This document shows positions 8,793 through 17,007 of a DNA stretch of 64,000 nucleotides, in pieces. The stretch is from Amycolatopsis xylanica (GTDB taxonomy: Bacteria > Actinomycetota > Actinomycetes > Mycobacteriales > Pseudonocardiaceae). Each line of letters opens with the position of its first letter. Position 1 is the first letter of the stretch. The notes under the pieces were generated by a model. The model saw only the letters and a program-made list of their open reading frames with translations. It had not been told where the DNA came from and did not search any database. The position numbers were made by a program, and so were the translations under genes. The stretch spans positions 620,001-684,000 of the forward strand of contig NZ_FNON01000001.1 in NCBI RefSeq assembly GCF_900107045.1, written 5' to 3'.

Positions 8793-10430
8793 ATGAGCGC
8801 CACACTCGTAGCGAAGGACCTCGCGGCCGGCCACGGCGATCGCGTCCTCTTCTCCGGCTTGAATCTCGTCGTCTCACCCGGTGATGTCGTCGGCCTCGTC
8901 GGGGTCAACGGCGCGGGCAAGTCGACACTGCTCCGCACCCTCGGCGGCTTGATCCCGGCGGAGCAGGGGACCGTGCAGCTGAGCCCGCCCACCGCGACCG
9001 TCGGGCACCTCCCGCAGGAGCCCGAGCGGCGCGCGGGCGAGACCGTGCACGCCTTTCTGAGCAGGCGTACCGGTGTCGCGGCCGCGCAGGCCGAACTCGA
9101 CGCGGCGACCACCGCGCTGGCGGCCGAGACGGCGGGCGCCGACGACGCGTACGCGACGGCCTTCGACCGGTGGCTCGCGCTCGGTGGCGCGGATCTCGAC
9201 GACCGGATCGGCGAGGTCATCCACGAACTCGGGCTCGACGTGAGCCTCGACCAGCCCATGACCTCGCTGTCGGGCGGGCAGGCGGCGCGCGCGGGCATGG
9301 CGTCGCTGCTGCTGAGCCGCTACGACCTGTTCCTGCTCGACGAGCCGACCAACGACCTCGATCTCGACGGGCTCGACCGGCTCGAGCGGTTCGTGACGAA
9401 CCTGCGCGCCGGGACCGTGCTGGTGAGCCACGACCGTGAGTTCCTCGCGCGCACGGTGACCAGGGTGGTCGAGCTGGATCTGGCGCAGCAGCAGGTCAAT
9501 TCCTACGGCGGCGGCTACGAGGCGTACCTCGAGGAGCGCGCGGTCGCGCGCAGGCACGCGCGCGAGGAGTACGAAGAGTTCGCCGACACCAAGGCCGCGC
9601 TCGAAGCCCGCGCGAGCATGCAGCGCGGGTGGATGGAGAAGGGCGTCAAGAACGCCAGGCGCAAGGCGACCGACAACGACAAGATCGGCCGCAAGTTCCG
9701 GTCGGAGGCGACCGAGAAGCAGGCGTCGAAGGCCCGGCAGACCGACCGCATGATCGAGCGGCTCGAGGTGGTCGAGGAGCCGCGCAAGGAGTGGGAACTC
9801 CGGATGGAGATCGCGGCGGCGCCACGGGCGGGCGCGGTCGTCGCGACGCTGCGCGGGGCGGTCGTCGACCGGGGCGAGTTCACGCTCGGCCCGGTGGATC
9901 TGCAGATCGACTGGGCGGACAAGGTCGCCATCACCGGCGCGAACGGGGCGGGCAAGTCGACGCTGCTGGCCGCGCTGCTCGGCCGGGTCGACCTGACCGC
10001 GGGCGAGGCGTCGCTCGGTTCCGGGGTGGTCGTCGGCGAGGTCGACCAGGCACGCAAGCTCTTCCTCGGCGACCAGCCGCTGGTCGACGCGTTCGCCGCC
10101 GAAGTGCCCGAGCTCGCGGACGCGGAAGTGCGCACGCTGCTGGCCAAGTTCGGCCTTAAGGCCCAGCACGTGCTGCGGCGCGCCGCGACGCTTTCGCCGG
10201 GGGAGCGGACCCGGGCCGCCTTGGCGTTGCTGCAGATCCGCGGCGTCAACCTGCTCGTGCTCGACGAGCCGACCAACCACCTGGACCTGCCCGCCATCGA
10301 GCAGCTCGAGTCCGCACTCGCGAACTACCCCGGCACGCTGCTGCTGGTCACGCACGACCGCCGCATGCTGGAGGCCGTGGAGACCACTCGGCGCTTCGAG
10401 GTCGCCGACGGGAAGGTCGCCGAGCGCTAG
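8793..10430 (+). CDS. ABC-F family ATP-binding protein
   Basis: A 545-residue cytosolic protein with two ABC ATPase domains and no membrane part, which places it among ABC-F factors acting on ribosomes (EttA/Uup/antibiotic-protection type). Domain 1: Walker A GVNGAGKST, signature LSGGQAARAG, Walker B LFLLDEPTNDLD. Domain 2: GANGAGKST, LSPGERTRAA, LLVLDEPTNHLD. Between them lies a charged linker rich in R/K/E (about residues 245-330) that corresponds to the P-site-tRNA interaction motif region. ATG 8793. The 3' end overlaps the convergent monooxygenase gene by 4 bases. Whether it is a housekeeping factor or a self-resistance factor cannot be told. Confidence 0.9.
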   Translation: MSATLVAKDLAAGHGDRVLFSGLNLVVSPGDVVGLVGVNGAGKSTLLRTLGGLIPAEQGTVQLSPPTATVGHLPQEPERRAGETVHAFLSRRTGVAAAQAELDAATTALAAETAGADDAYATAFDRWLALGGADLDDRIGEVIHELGLDVSLDQPMTSLSGGQAARAGMASLLLSRYDLFLLDEPTNDLDLDGLDRLERFVTNLRAGTVLVSHDREFLARTVTRVVELDLAQQQVNSYGGGYEAYLEERAVARRHAREEYEEFADTKAALEARASMQRGWMEKGVKNARRKATDNDKIGRKFRSEATEKQASKARQTDRMIERLEVVEEPRKEWELRMEIAAAPRAGAVVATLRGAVVDRGEFTLGPVDLQIDWADKVAITGANGAGKSTLLAALLGRVDLTAGEASLGSGVVVGEVDQARKLFLGDQPLVDAFAAEVPELADAEVRTLLAKFGLKAQHVLRRAATLSPGERTRAALALLQIRGVNLLVLDEPTNHLDLPAIEQLESALANYPGTLLLVTHDRRMLEAVETTRRFEVADGKVAER

Positions 10431-11914
10431 CCTTTCCCGGCGAACGAGTAGTCCTCGAGCGGGAAACGCCCGGCTTCGCGATGGGCGTTCGCGGTGGAGG
10501 AAGGCCGGAGCAAGGTCGCTTCGCCGTGCGGGTTGAAGTAGTAGCTGTTGGCGGCCGAGCACTGGCCGAGCGCGAAGATCGAGTCGCCGATCTTCTCCCG
10601 CATGCGGCCGAGGAACTCGTCGTTGGCGTGCTGGGTGACCTCGAACTCGGTCGCGCCGCGGGCGCGCATGGCCGTGAACAGCCGGTCCATGTGCCGCATC
10701 TGCGTCTCGATGGTGGTGAAATAGGACAGTCCCGAGTACGAGTACGGGCTGTTGAGCGAGATGAAGTTCGGGAACCGCGGCACGGTGACGCCCTCGTAGG
10801 CCTGGAACCGGTTCTCCCGCCACCACTTCCCGAGGTCGCGGCCGTCGCGGCCGATGATCTCGATCGCCGGGAAGTTCGCCTCCCACAGGTCGAACCCGGT
10901 GGCGAGCACCAGCACGTCGATGTCGCGGCGCCCGCCGTCGGAGGTGACGATGCCGGTGGCGTCGATCCGCGCGATCGGCGTGGTCTCCAGGTGGACGTGG
11001 TCGCGGGTGAAGGTGGGGTAGTAGTCGTTGGAGAACGTCGGTCGTTTGCAGCCGAACGAGTAGCTCGGCGTCAGTTTGCGCCGCAGCTCGGGGTCGCGGA
11101 TCTGGCGGCGCAGATGCGCGCGGCACCAGCGCTCGCCGAGCCGGTTGGCCGCGGGAAGCTGCTTGTAGTGCAGCACCCCGGTGACCATCATCAGCTCGAG
11201 CACGGCGCTGCCCGCCCAGCGCGCGATCCGCTGGGTGAGCGGGACCGCGGCGAAGGCACGCCGCAGCGCGGGCGGGACCGCGAGGTCCGGTTTGGGGCTG
11301 ACCCAGATCGGGGTCCGCTGGTACACCGTCATTTCGGCGGCGACCTTGGCGAGTTCGGGGATGAGCTGGACCGCGGTCGCGCCGGTGCCGATCACCGCGA
11401 CGCGCTTGCCGCTCAGGTCGTAGCCGTCGTCCCAGTCGGTGGTGTGGATGACCTTGCCCGCGAACGTGTCGATCCCGTCGATGTCGGGTTTCCTGGGCTG
11501 GGAAAGGAAACCGGTCGCCGTGAGCAGGTACTTCGCGGTGACCGGGTCGCCGTCGCGGCGGGACACCGTCCACTGTGCGCGGTCGGCGTCCCACACCGCT
11601 CCGGTCACCTCGGTGCCGAACCGCATGTAGCGGCGCAGCCGGTATTTGTCGGCGACGTGCTCGGCGTAGCGCTTGAGCTCGCGGCCCGGCGCGAACAGGC
11701 GGGACCAGCCGGGGTTGGGCTCGAACGAGTAGGAGTAGGTGGCCGACGGGATGTCCACGGCCAGTCCGGGGTAGTGGTTGACGTGCCAGGTGCCGCCGAG
11801 GTCCGACTCGCGTTCGAGGATGAGCAGGTTGTCGTACCCGAGGCGGTTGAGCTGGATCGCCGCGCCCATCCCGCCGAAGCCCGCGCCGACGATGATCGCG
11901 TCGTAGGTGCTCAT
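10427..11914 (-). CDS. Flavin-containing (Baeyer-Villiger type) monooxygenase
   Basis: A 495-residue NADPH- and FAD-dependent monooxygenase. The first Rossmann motif is GAGFGGMG at residues 10-17. The BVMO fingerprint FxGxxxHTxxW reads FAGKVIHTTDW at about 158-168. The second dinucleotide motif GTGATAVQ follows at about 181. It would insert oxygen into a ketone or oxidise a heteroatom. It is the last gene of a three-gene minus-strand operon: its ATG at 11914 overlaps the stop of the SDR gene (ATGA). An SDR that makes a ketone followed by a BVMO and a lipase-like enzyme is a logical alcohol-ketone-ester-acid sequence (inference). Confidence 0.9.
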   Translation of the reverse strand: MSTYDAIIVGAGFGGMGAAIQLNRLGYDNLLILERESDLGGTWHVNHYPGLAVDIPSATYSYSFEPNPGWSRLFAPGRELKRYAEHVADKYRLRRYMRFGTEVTGAVWDADRAQWTVSRRDGDPVTAKYLLTATGFLSQPRKPDIDGIDTFAGKVIHTTDWDDGYDLSGKRVAVIGTGATAVQLIPELAKVAAEMTVYQRTPIWVSPKPDLAVPPALRRAFAAVPLTQRIARWAGSAVLELMMVTGVLHYKQLPAANRLGERWCRAHLRRQIRDPELRRKLTPSYSFGCKRPTFSNDYYPTFTRDHVHLETTPIARIDATGIVTSDGGRRDIDVLVLATGFDLWEANFPAIEIIGRDGRDLGKWWRENRFQAYEGVTVPRFPNFISLNSPYSYSGLSYFTTIETQMRHMDRLFTAMRARGATEFEVTQHANDEFLGRMREKIGDSIFALGQCSAANSYYFNPHGEATLLRPSSTANAHREAGRFPLEDYSFAGKG

Positions 11915-12759
11915 GCCTGATCCTTTCGCGTGGTGTCCTGGGTGAGTCGGGCGCGGTAGCCCGCGCGCTCGGGGCTGTCCGGGTGCAGCGCGCGGTCGCC
12001 CTTCGCCAGCTTGCGGAACGCGAGGAGCGCCGGCTCGGGCAGCAGCCCGGCGGCGGTCGCGAGCGCGCCGACGTAGCCGGGCACGGCGACCTCGGCGGCG
12101 CGGGTGCGCACGGTGGCGACCACCGCGTCGGCGATCCGGCCCGGGCTGACCTTCGGAATCGGCCGCATGTCCAAACCGGACGCGAGCGCGGTGTCGACGG
12201 CGGACGGGAGGACGGCGCTGACGCTGACGCCGAGGTGCGCGTACTCGAGGCGGGTGGCGGCGGTCAGCCCGACGACGGCGAACTTGCTGGCGTTGTAGAC
12301 CGCCAGTCCCGGCACCGGGAACTTCCCGGCCAGCGACGCGACGTTGACGACGTGTCCCCGGCCGCGCTCGAGCATGCCGGGCAGCGCGAGCCGCATGCCG
12401 TGGATGACGCCGAAGAGGTTGACCTCGATCATCGCCCGGTTCTGCTCGGCCGGGATGTCGAGGAAACCGCCGTTGGGCATGATCCCGGCGTTGTTGACCA
12501 GCACGCTCACCGGGCCGTTCGCCGTTTCGGCCTCCGCGAGGAACGTTGCGTACGAGTCGGGGTCGGTGACGTCGAGGTGATGCGCGGTGCCGCCGACGTC
12601 CGAGGCGGTGCGCTTGGCCGCTTCGGTGTCGAGATCGCCGATGGACACTCGCGCGCCCCGCGCGGCCATGCGCTCGGCGGTCACCCGGCCGATGCCTTGC
12701 CCCGCACCGGTGATCGCCACGTGGGCGCCGGTGAGGTCGATCGCCGGATAGCGGGTCAT
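11911..12759 (-). CDS. Short-chain dehydrogenase/reductase
   Basis: A 282-residue SDR oxidoreductase. NAD(P)-binding motif TGAGQGIG lies at about residues 16-23, NNAG at about 91-94 and the catalytic YxxxK as YNASK at about 156-160 with the preceding Ser in NVASLAG. The start is ATG 12759, which overlaps the stop of the patatin gene (ATGA). A longer open frame continues upstream but only in the shadow of that gene. The C-terminal extension (to residue 282) is long for a classical SDR. It probably oxidises an alcohol feeding the downstream Baeyer-Villiger monooxygenase. Confidence 0.9.
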   Translation of the reverse strand: MTRYPAIDLTGAHVAITGAGQGIGRVTAERMAARGARVSIGDLDTEAAKRTASDVGGTAHHLDVTDPDSYATFLAEAETANGPVSVLVNNAGIMPNGGFLDIPAEQNRAMIEVNLFGVIHGMRLALPGMLERGRGHVVNVASLAGKFPVPGLAVYNASKFAVVGLTAATRLEYAHLGVSVSAVLPSAVDTALASGLDMRPIPKVSPGRIADAVVATVRTRAAEVAVPGYVGALATAAGLLPEPALLAFRKLAKGDRALHPDSPERAGYRARLTQDTTRKDQA

Positions 12760-13703
12760 GACCGTGCTCCTTGTCCTTCGAAGGCCTGATCGAGCAGATC
12801 CGGTGCGGTGCTCATCGCGGTGTCGAGCACCCGTTCGCGGCGCCTGCCGTCCATGAAGTTCGCGCCCATCGCGTCGAGGTCGCGCTGAGACGGCTCGATC
12901 CGGATCACCCGGCTGCCCGCCGCGCGCAGGCGGCGCACCTCGTCGTCGAGCCTGCGGGTCATCGCGGCGCGCAAGAGTCGCTCCGCGCGAGAGAAACCGC
13001 GTGCGAGAGCGCCGCTCTCGCTGGACATCGGCGCGATCACGACGACCTCTTCGACGTCGTGTCCGAGCAGGAGGTCGGCCGAGGTCGGCGAAACCGTGCC
13101 GCCGTCGAGGAAAAGCCGTCCGCCGATCGGCACCGGGGGAAACCAGCCGGGGATCGCCCACGACGCCGCGATCGCCTCGCCGAGGTTGGCACTCGGGGCT
13201 TCGGGTGACCCGAACGCGACACGCTGCCCGGTCAGGTCGGTGGCCACACACCAGGTCGCGGGATGGGCGACCCAGCCGTTTTCGGTCGCCAGCGCGTCAC
13301 CGAGGTCTCGCAGCCAGCCCGCGTCGCCGCGGCCGAGGGGGAGCAGGCCCGCGAGCCCGGCCGTCCGGTCGACCTGGCCGCGGCGCGCGGCGCGCACCAG
13401 CCCGGTCGCGGGCCACCGCGGCGACGGCACGGGCGGGAACCGGCCAGGCGACCGGCGCAGGTGCGCGGAGACGACGGGGTCGCCATCCGAGCCGGTCAGC
13501 GCGCCGAGGATCGCCGAGGCGGGGATACCCGCACCCAGCATGGCCACGGCTTCCGCGCCCGCGGAGGTGCCGATCAGAAACCGCGCGGCGCCGGGATCCC
13601 AGCCCGCTCGGGTGTGCAGCGCGTCCAGGACGGCGGCGGTCCAGGCGAAGCCCAGCGTGCCGCCGCAGCCGATCACCAGAGCCGAATCGGAATGGCGTGT
13701 CAT
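12756..13703 (-). CDS. Patatin-like phospholipase/esterase
   Basis: A 315-residue patatin-fold serine hydrolase. It shows the glycine-rich oxyanion segment GCGGTLG (about 13-19), the nucleophile elbow GTSAG (about 44-48) and the catalytic DGG (about 176-178), so the Ser-Asp dyad is complete. There is no signal peptide. It is the first gene of a coupled operon with the SDR and the Baeyer-Villiger monooxygenase, and diverges from a TetR gene. Likely acts on a lipid or ester in the same catabolic route. Confidence 0.87.
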   Translation of the reverse strand: MTRHSDSALVIGCGGTLGFAWTAAVLDALHTRAGWDPGAARFLIGTSAGAEAVAMLGAGIPASAILGALTGSDGDPVVSAHLRRSPGRFPPVPSPRWPATGLVRAARRGQVDRTAGLAGLLPLGRGDAGWLRDLGDALATENGWVAHPATWCVATDLTGQRVAFGSPEAPSANLGEAIAASWAIPGWFPPVPIGGRLFLDGGTVSPTSADLLLGHDVEEVVVIAPMSSESGALARGFSRAERLLRAAMTRRLDDEVRRLRAAGSRVIRIEPSQRDLDAMGANFMDGRRRERVLDTAMSTAPDLLDQAFEGQGARS

Positions 13704-13751
13704 TCTTGGAACGGTATGTCAGTTTCGCGCGAAGGGCAATATGCTGGGTTG
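13704..13751. promoter_or_regulatory. Divergent promoter with a TTCGCGCGAA palindrome
   Basis: The 48 bases between the patatin start (13703, minus) and the TetR start (13752, plus) contain a perfect 10-base palindrome, TTCGCGCGAA, at 13724-13733. A TetR dimer encoded next door would be the natural ligand, controlling both directions. The short length leaves no room for other elements. Function is inferred from position. Confidence 0.4.
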
Positions 13752-14384
13752 ATGACGACAGGGACGCCGGTGAGCAGGGCCGAGCGCAAGAAGCAGGAAC
13801 TGCGGCGCGAGATCATCGAGACCGCGTTCGACTGTTTCGCCGAGCGCGGCTACCACGCGACCGGCATCGCCGACATCGCCGCGCGCCTCGGCATCGGGCA
13901 CGGGACCTTCTACCGGTACTTCCAGAACAAGCGCGACATCGTCGACCACGTGATCACCGACCTGGTGCGGACCGTGGTCGCGGCGCTGGCCGCCGACAAC
14001 GCCCCCGACGCGGTCAGCAGCCTGGCGGAGTACCGCACGCAGACCGCGCGCATCGGGGACGCGCTGGCCGGGATCTTCGGCGGCGACCCCCGGCTCGCCC
14101 GCTTCCTGCTGCTCGAAGCCGCGGGCATCGACGCCGAGATGCGGGAGCGCGTGCTGGATTTCTACGACGGCGCCGCGCAGCTGACCGCCGCGTACCTGAG
14201 TCACGGGGTCGAGCTCGGCTACCTGCGCGCGGACCTCGACGTCGAGGGATCCGCCCGCGCGATCAACGGCATGATCCTCGCCGCGGTGCTGGCGAGCCTG
14301 CGTGATCCGGCGCCCGAGTCGCAGGCGCGCCTGAGCGCGGCGATCCGCCGTGTCATGTACGACGGGATCGCCGCGCGCGACTGA
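13752..14384 (+). CDS. TetR/AcrR-family transcriptional regulator, divergent from the patatin operon
   Basis: A 210-residue TetR regulator. The helix-turn-helix occupies about residues 12-60 (REIIETAFDCFAERGYHATG, then IAARLGIGHGTFYRYFQNK), followed by a helical ligand-binding domain. ATG 13752 was chosen over a much longer in-frame opening upstream because that part lies antisense to the patatin gene and has no family resemblance. Placed head-to-head with the patatin-SDR-monooxygenase operon, it is the probable local repressor of that operon. Confidence 0.9.
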   Translation: MTTGTPVSRAERKKQELRREIIETAFDCFAERGYHATGIADIAARLGIGHGTFYRYFQNKRDIVDHVITDLVRTVVAALAADNAPDAVSSLAEYRTQTARIGDALAGIFGGDPRLARFLLLEAAGIDAEMRERVLDFYDGAAQLTAAYLSHGVELGYLRADLDVEGSARAINGMILAAVLASLRDPAPESQARLSAAIRRVMYDGIAARD

Positions 14385-14390
14385 CGAGCC

Positions 14391-14639
14391 CTACGAGGCC
14401 GAGTCCGCGTCCAGGTGGTACTGCTCCAGCACCGCAGTGGCCAGGTGGTGCCGCAGCAACGCCGCCTCGGCCATGGTGAGGCGGATGTCGGGGCCGTTCT
14501 CGACCCGCAGTGTCAGATGGGCTCCGCCGACGTCCTGGGTGACGCCGACGGCGATGGGTACCGAGCGCCCCGTGCTGGGCTCTCGTCCGTTCACGATCAG
14601 GGTGATGCTCCAAGGTCTTGGCTGTGCGCTGACGGTCAT
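14391..14639 (-). CDS. Small protein of unknown function
   Basis: An 82-residue protein that I do not recognise. It has an alternating hydrophobic pattern suggesting beta strands in the first half (WSITLIVNG, HLTLRVENG), an amphipathic helix (MAEAALLRHHLATAVLEQ) and an acidic tail. Codon third positions are strongly GC-rich in this frame. No membrane segment, signal peptide or metal motif is seen. It ends 6 bases from the convergent TetR gene. Confidence 0.55.
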   Translation of the reverse strand: MTVSAQPRPWSITLIVNGREPSTGRSVPIAVGVTQDVGGAHLTLRVENGPDIRLTMAEAALLRHHLATAVLEQYHLDADSAS

Positions 14640-14909
14640 CTCCAGCTCCCGGGTCGATTACCTCCACCGTGAACGGGAGAACGTGACCCACGCCTCATGA
14701 CGGGACTATTCGGTAACCAATGGGTCACGGTGACGACCGTGACAATGGAGTAACGCTGCGTCACTTGATCTCGTTTGGGTTCTGGTTTGTGCACGGAGTG
14801 CAACGCTCATACCCATCTTTGGTCGTAAAGCACTAGCACGGCGGAGTGTGACGAGCTTCACTGGAAGGGAGCAGATCCAGAGAAAACCGACTGAGGGGTG
14901 GAAACCGAG
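14640..14909. promoter_or_regulatory. Promoter region of the small cysteine-rich gene, with an inverted repeat
   Basis: A relatively AT-richer 270-base gap between two divergent small genes. It contains an inverted repeat GTCACGG (14724-14730) / CCGTGAC (14737-14743) with a 6-base spacer, within a wider run of GTCAC/GTGAC words. This is a candidate operator. GAGGGG at 14893-14898 is the likely ribosome binding site of the downstream gene. I saw no riboswitch or second gene. Confidence 0.35.
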
Positions 14910-15155
14910 ATGTCCGAGGTAGCGAAACCGGAATTGGTGCAGGCGCTGTTCTGTTCACCGTTGCCGGTCACGGCCGATCTGCCGGTCGACAGCATCAGGG
15001 CCGAGATCGAAAGCATCCTCAAGGCGCAGGAGTCCAGCGGCTGCCTGTGCGACGTGGCGCAGGAGGCGGGGGATCATCCTGAGACGTATCTCGACCGGAT
15101 CAGATGGTGCATCAGCTGTGTCCAGAAGGCCTATCCGCAAGTGGGGGCGGCCTGA
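14910..15155 (+). CDS. Small cysteine-rich protein of unknown function
   Basis: An 81-residue soluble acidic protein with five cysteines: one near the N-terminus (ALFCSP), then CLC and CISC separated by about 20 residues. The CxC/CxxC pair could bind a metal or act as a redox pair. There is no signal peptide. I chose ATG 14910; an in-frame GTG at 14898 overlaps the ribosome binding site and would add four residues. It stands alone behind a 270-base intergenic region and is followed by a strong terminator, so it is probably a single-gene transcript. No family assigned. Confidence 0.65.
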   Translation: MSEVAKPELVQALFCSPLPVTADLPVDSIRAEIESILKAQESSGCLCDVAQEAGDHPETYLDRIRWCISCVQKAYPQVGAA

Positions 15156-15165
15156 GAACGCCGAA

Positions 15166-15204
15166 GAGGGGACCTGAACCGCCGGAAACGGCCTAGGTCC
15201 CCTC
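15166..15204. terminator. Hairpin terminator between convergent genes
   Basis: A perfect 10-base stem, GAGGGGACCT (15166-15175) with AGGTCCCCTC (15195-15204). The loop itself contains GCCG-GAAA-CGGC, a stable tetraloop hairpin. It lies 10 bases after the small cysteine-rich gene and 7 bases before the end of the sugar permease gene on the other strand, so it can serve both directions. Confidence 0.7.
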
Positions 15205-15211
15205 CGCTCGT

Positions 15212-16051
15212 TCAGCCCTTGGTCGCACCGCCGGTGAGACCCTTGACGAACTGCTTCTGCAGCGCCAGGTAGAAGATCAGCACCGGCAGCGTGGCCAGGA
15301 ACATCAGCGCGAACACGCTGCCCAGGTCCGCCTGGTACTGCCCGATGGACCGGTAGATGCCCGTCGTCACCGTGGTGCCTTGCGAAGGCCCGAGGATGAT
15401 CAGCGGGTCGATGAAGTCGTTCCAGATCCAGACGCCGAGGAAGATGAGCACGCTCGCCGTCGCCGGCTTGAGCAGCGGGAACACGATCCGCCAGAACACC
15501 TGCATCCGGTTCGCGCCGTCGAGCAGGGCCGCCTCTTCCAGCTCCACCGGCACGCCGCGGATGAACCCGCTGAACACGAACACGCCGAACGGCACGTAGT
15601 AGCCGACGTTGAACAGCACCAGTCCCTGCAGGGTCGCCATCAGGTGCGTCGCCCGCAGCACGTCGGTGATCGGGATGAGGATCACCTGCGGCGGGATCAT
15701 CAGCCCGGCGAGCAGGACCATCGTCAGCGCCTTCGTCCAGCGCTTCTGCGACCGGGCCAGGTAGTGCCCGAGCATCGCCGAAAGCACGGTCAGCACCAGG
15801 ATCGACAGCAGCGTCACCACGATGCTGTTCGTGAGGCTGACCCAGTACAGCCCGTCCGGCCTGGTCAGCATGGCGCTGATGTTCTTCAGCGTCGGCGGCA
15901 GCGGCAGCGCGGACGGCTCGGTCGAGATCAGGTCGCCGCGCTTGAAGACGTTGACCAGCACGTAGTACAGCGGGATGAAGAAGACCGCGCTGACGGCGAT
16001 CGCCACCACCGGGCGGACCCAAGACCGCTTGCCTGTCGTCACGGCGCTCAC
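15212..16051 (-). CDS. Carbohydrate ABC transporter permease, MalG type
   Basis: A 279-residue inner-membrane permease with six predicted helices. The EAA loop that docks the ATPase is EEAALLDGANRMQVFWRIV (about 188-206). GTG 16051 overlaps the stop of the MalF-type gene by 4 bases (GTGA). A longer upstream frame is antisense-like shadow. It forms the importer with the MalF-type permease and the binding protein. No ATPase gene is nearby, so a shared MsiK-type ATPase encoded elsewhere is expected, as is common in actinobacteria. Confidence 0.9.
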   Translation of the reverse strand: MSAVTTGKRSWVRPVVAIAVSAVFFIPLYYVLVNVFKRGDLISTEPSALPLPPTLKNISAMLTRPDGLYWVSLTNSIVVTLLSILVLTVLSAMLGHYLARSQKRWTKALTMVLLAGLMIPPQVILIPITDVLRATHLMATLQGLVLFNVGYYVPFGVFVFSGFIRGVPVELEEAALLDGANRMQVFWRIVFPLLKPATASVLIFLGVWIWNDFIDPLIILGPSQGTTVTTGIYRSIGQYQADLGSVFALMFLATLPVLIFYLALQKQFVKGLTGGATKG

Positions 16052-17001
16052 AGGTCGACCTCCCGCTTGCGCAGGAACTGCAGCACGATCGTGGTCACGA
16101 CCGCGACGATCGTCAGCATCACGACCGCCATCGCCGAGGCATAACCGGCGTGGTTGGCGTCGAGGCCGGTCGCGAGCACGTTGAACGCGATCGTCGCCGT
16201 GGTGCCCGAGCCGGGCCCGCCGTTGGTGATGACCTTGACGTAGTCGTAGGTCTTGAACGCCGAAATCAGCATCACGACCGTGTTGATGGTCAGCGACGGC
16301 GCGAGCAGCGGCCAGGTGACCGCGCGGAACCGGCGCCACGGCCCGGCGCCGTCGATCTCCGCGGCTTCCAAGAGCTCGGCGGGCACGCCCTGCAGACCGG
16401 CCAGGTAGACGACCACGCAGAAGCCGAGCATCTGCCAGCAGACGATCGAGGCGACCGAATACAACGCGATGTCCGGGTCGGACAGCCAGCCAGGCGGATG
16501 CTCGACGCCGAACGCGCGCAGCGCCTGGTTGACCGGGCCCTGGTCGTCGAGCAGCTTCTGCCAGATGATGCTGACCACGACCGAGCTCAGGATGACCGGC
16601 GTGAAGAACACCGTGCGCAGGGCGTTGTAAAGCCAGCCTTTTTTGTCCAGCAGCAGCGCGATGCCGAGGCCGAGCACGTTCGGCACGATGACCACGATCA
16701 GCGTGAGCACCGTGGTCACCCACAGCGCGGTGAGGAAGGTTTCGTCGCTGAACAGGTTCTTGTAGTTCTCCAGCCCGACGAACTTCGTGGGCGGGTTGAA
16801 CGGGTTGTAGTTCGTCAGGCTGTAGCCGAAGCTGATCAGGATCGGCGCCATCACGAAGCAGAGGTAGATCAGCACGCCGGGCGCGCCGAACGAGGCGAAG
16901 TGCCACACCCTCGGCAGGATCGGCTTGCGCCTGCGCCGGGTGGGCACCTTGCTCCGGTCAGCGCGCTCCGGCGTCGGAGCGGTCACCACATCTGTTGCCA
17001 T
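16048..17001 (-). CDS. Carbohydrate ABC transporter permease, MalF type
   Basis: A 317-residue permease with a basic cytoplasmic N-terminus and about six helices. The EAA loop reads EAAEIDGAGPWRRFRAVTW at about 210-228. It starts 6 bases after the binding protein gene and overlaps the MalG-type gene by 4 bases, so the three are one operon. Together with the GH36 enzyme upstream, uptake of an alpha-galactoside such as melibiose or raffinose is the likely role. Confidence 0.9.
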   Translation of the reverse strand: MATDVVTAPTPERADRSKVPTRRRRKPILPRVWHFASFGAPGVLIYLCFVMAPILISFGYSLTNYNPFNPPTKFVGLENYKNLFSDETFLTALWVTTVLTLIVVIVPNVLGLGIALLLDKKGWLYNALRTVFFTPVILSSVVVSIIWQKLLDDQGPVNQALRAFGVEHPPGWLSDPDIALYSVASIVCWQMLGFCVVVYLAGLQGVPAELLEAAEIDGAGPWRRFRAVTWPLLAPSLTINTVVMLISAFKTYDYVKVITNGGPGSGTTATIAFNVLATGLDANHAGYASAMAVVMLTIVAVVTTIVLQFLRKREVDL

Positions 17002-17007
17002 CTCGGG

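Noticed and set aside
11911..13251. 446-residue version of the SDR with a long N-terminal extension
   Set aside because: The extension lies entirely opposite or within the patatin reading frame and is Arg/Pro-rich. ATG 12759 with an ATGA overlap gives a normal SDR.
14350..14700. Plus-strand 116-residue frame overlapping the small minus-strand gene
   Set aside because: It starts inside the end of the TetR gene, has irregular Ser/Arg-rich composition and no ribosome site. The minus-strand frame looks more protein-like.
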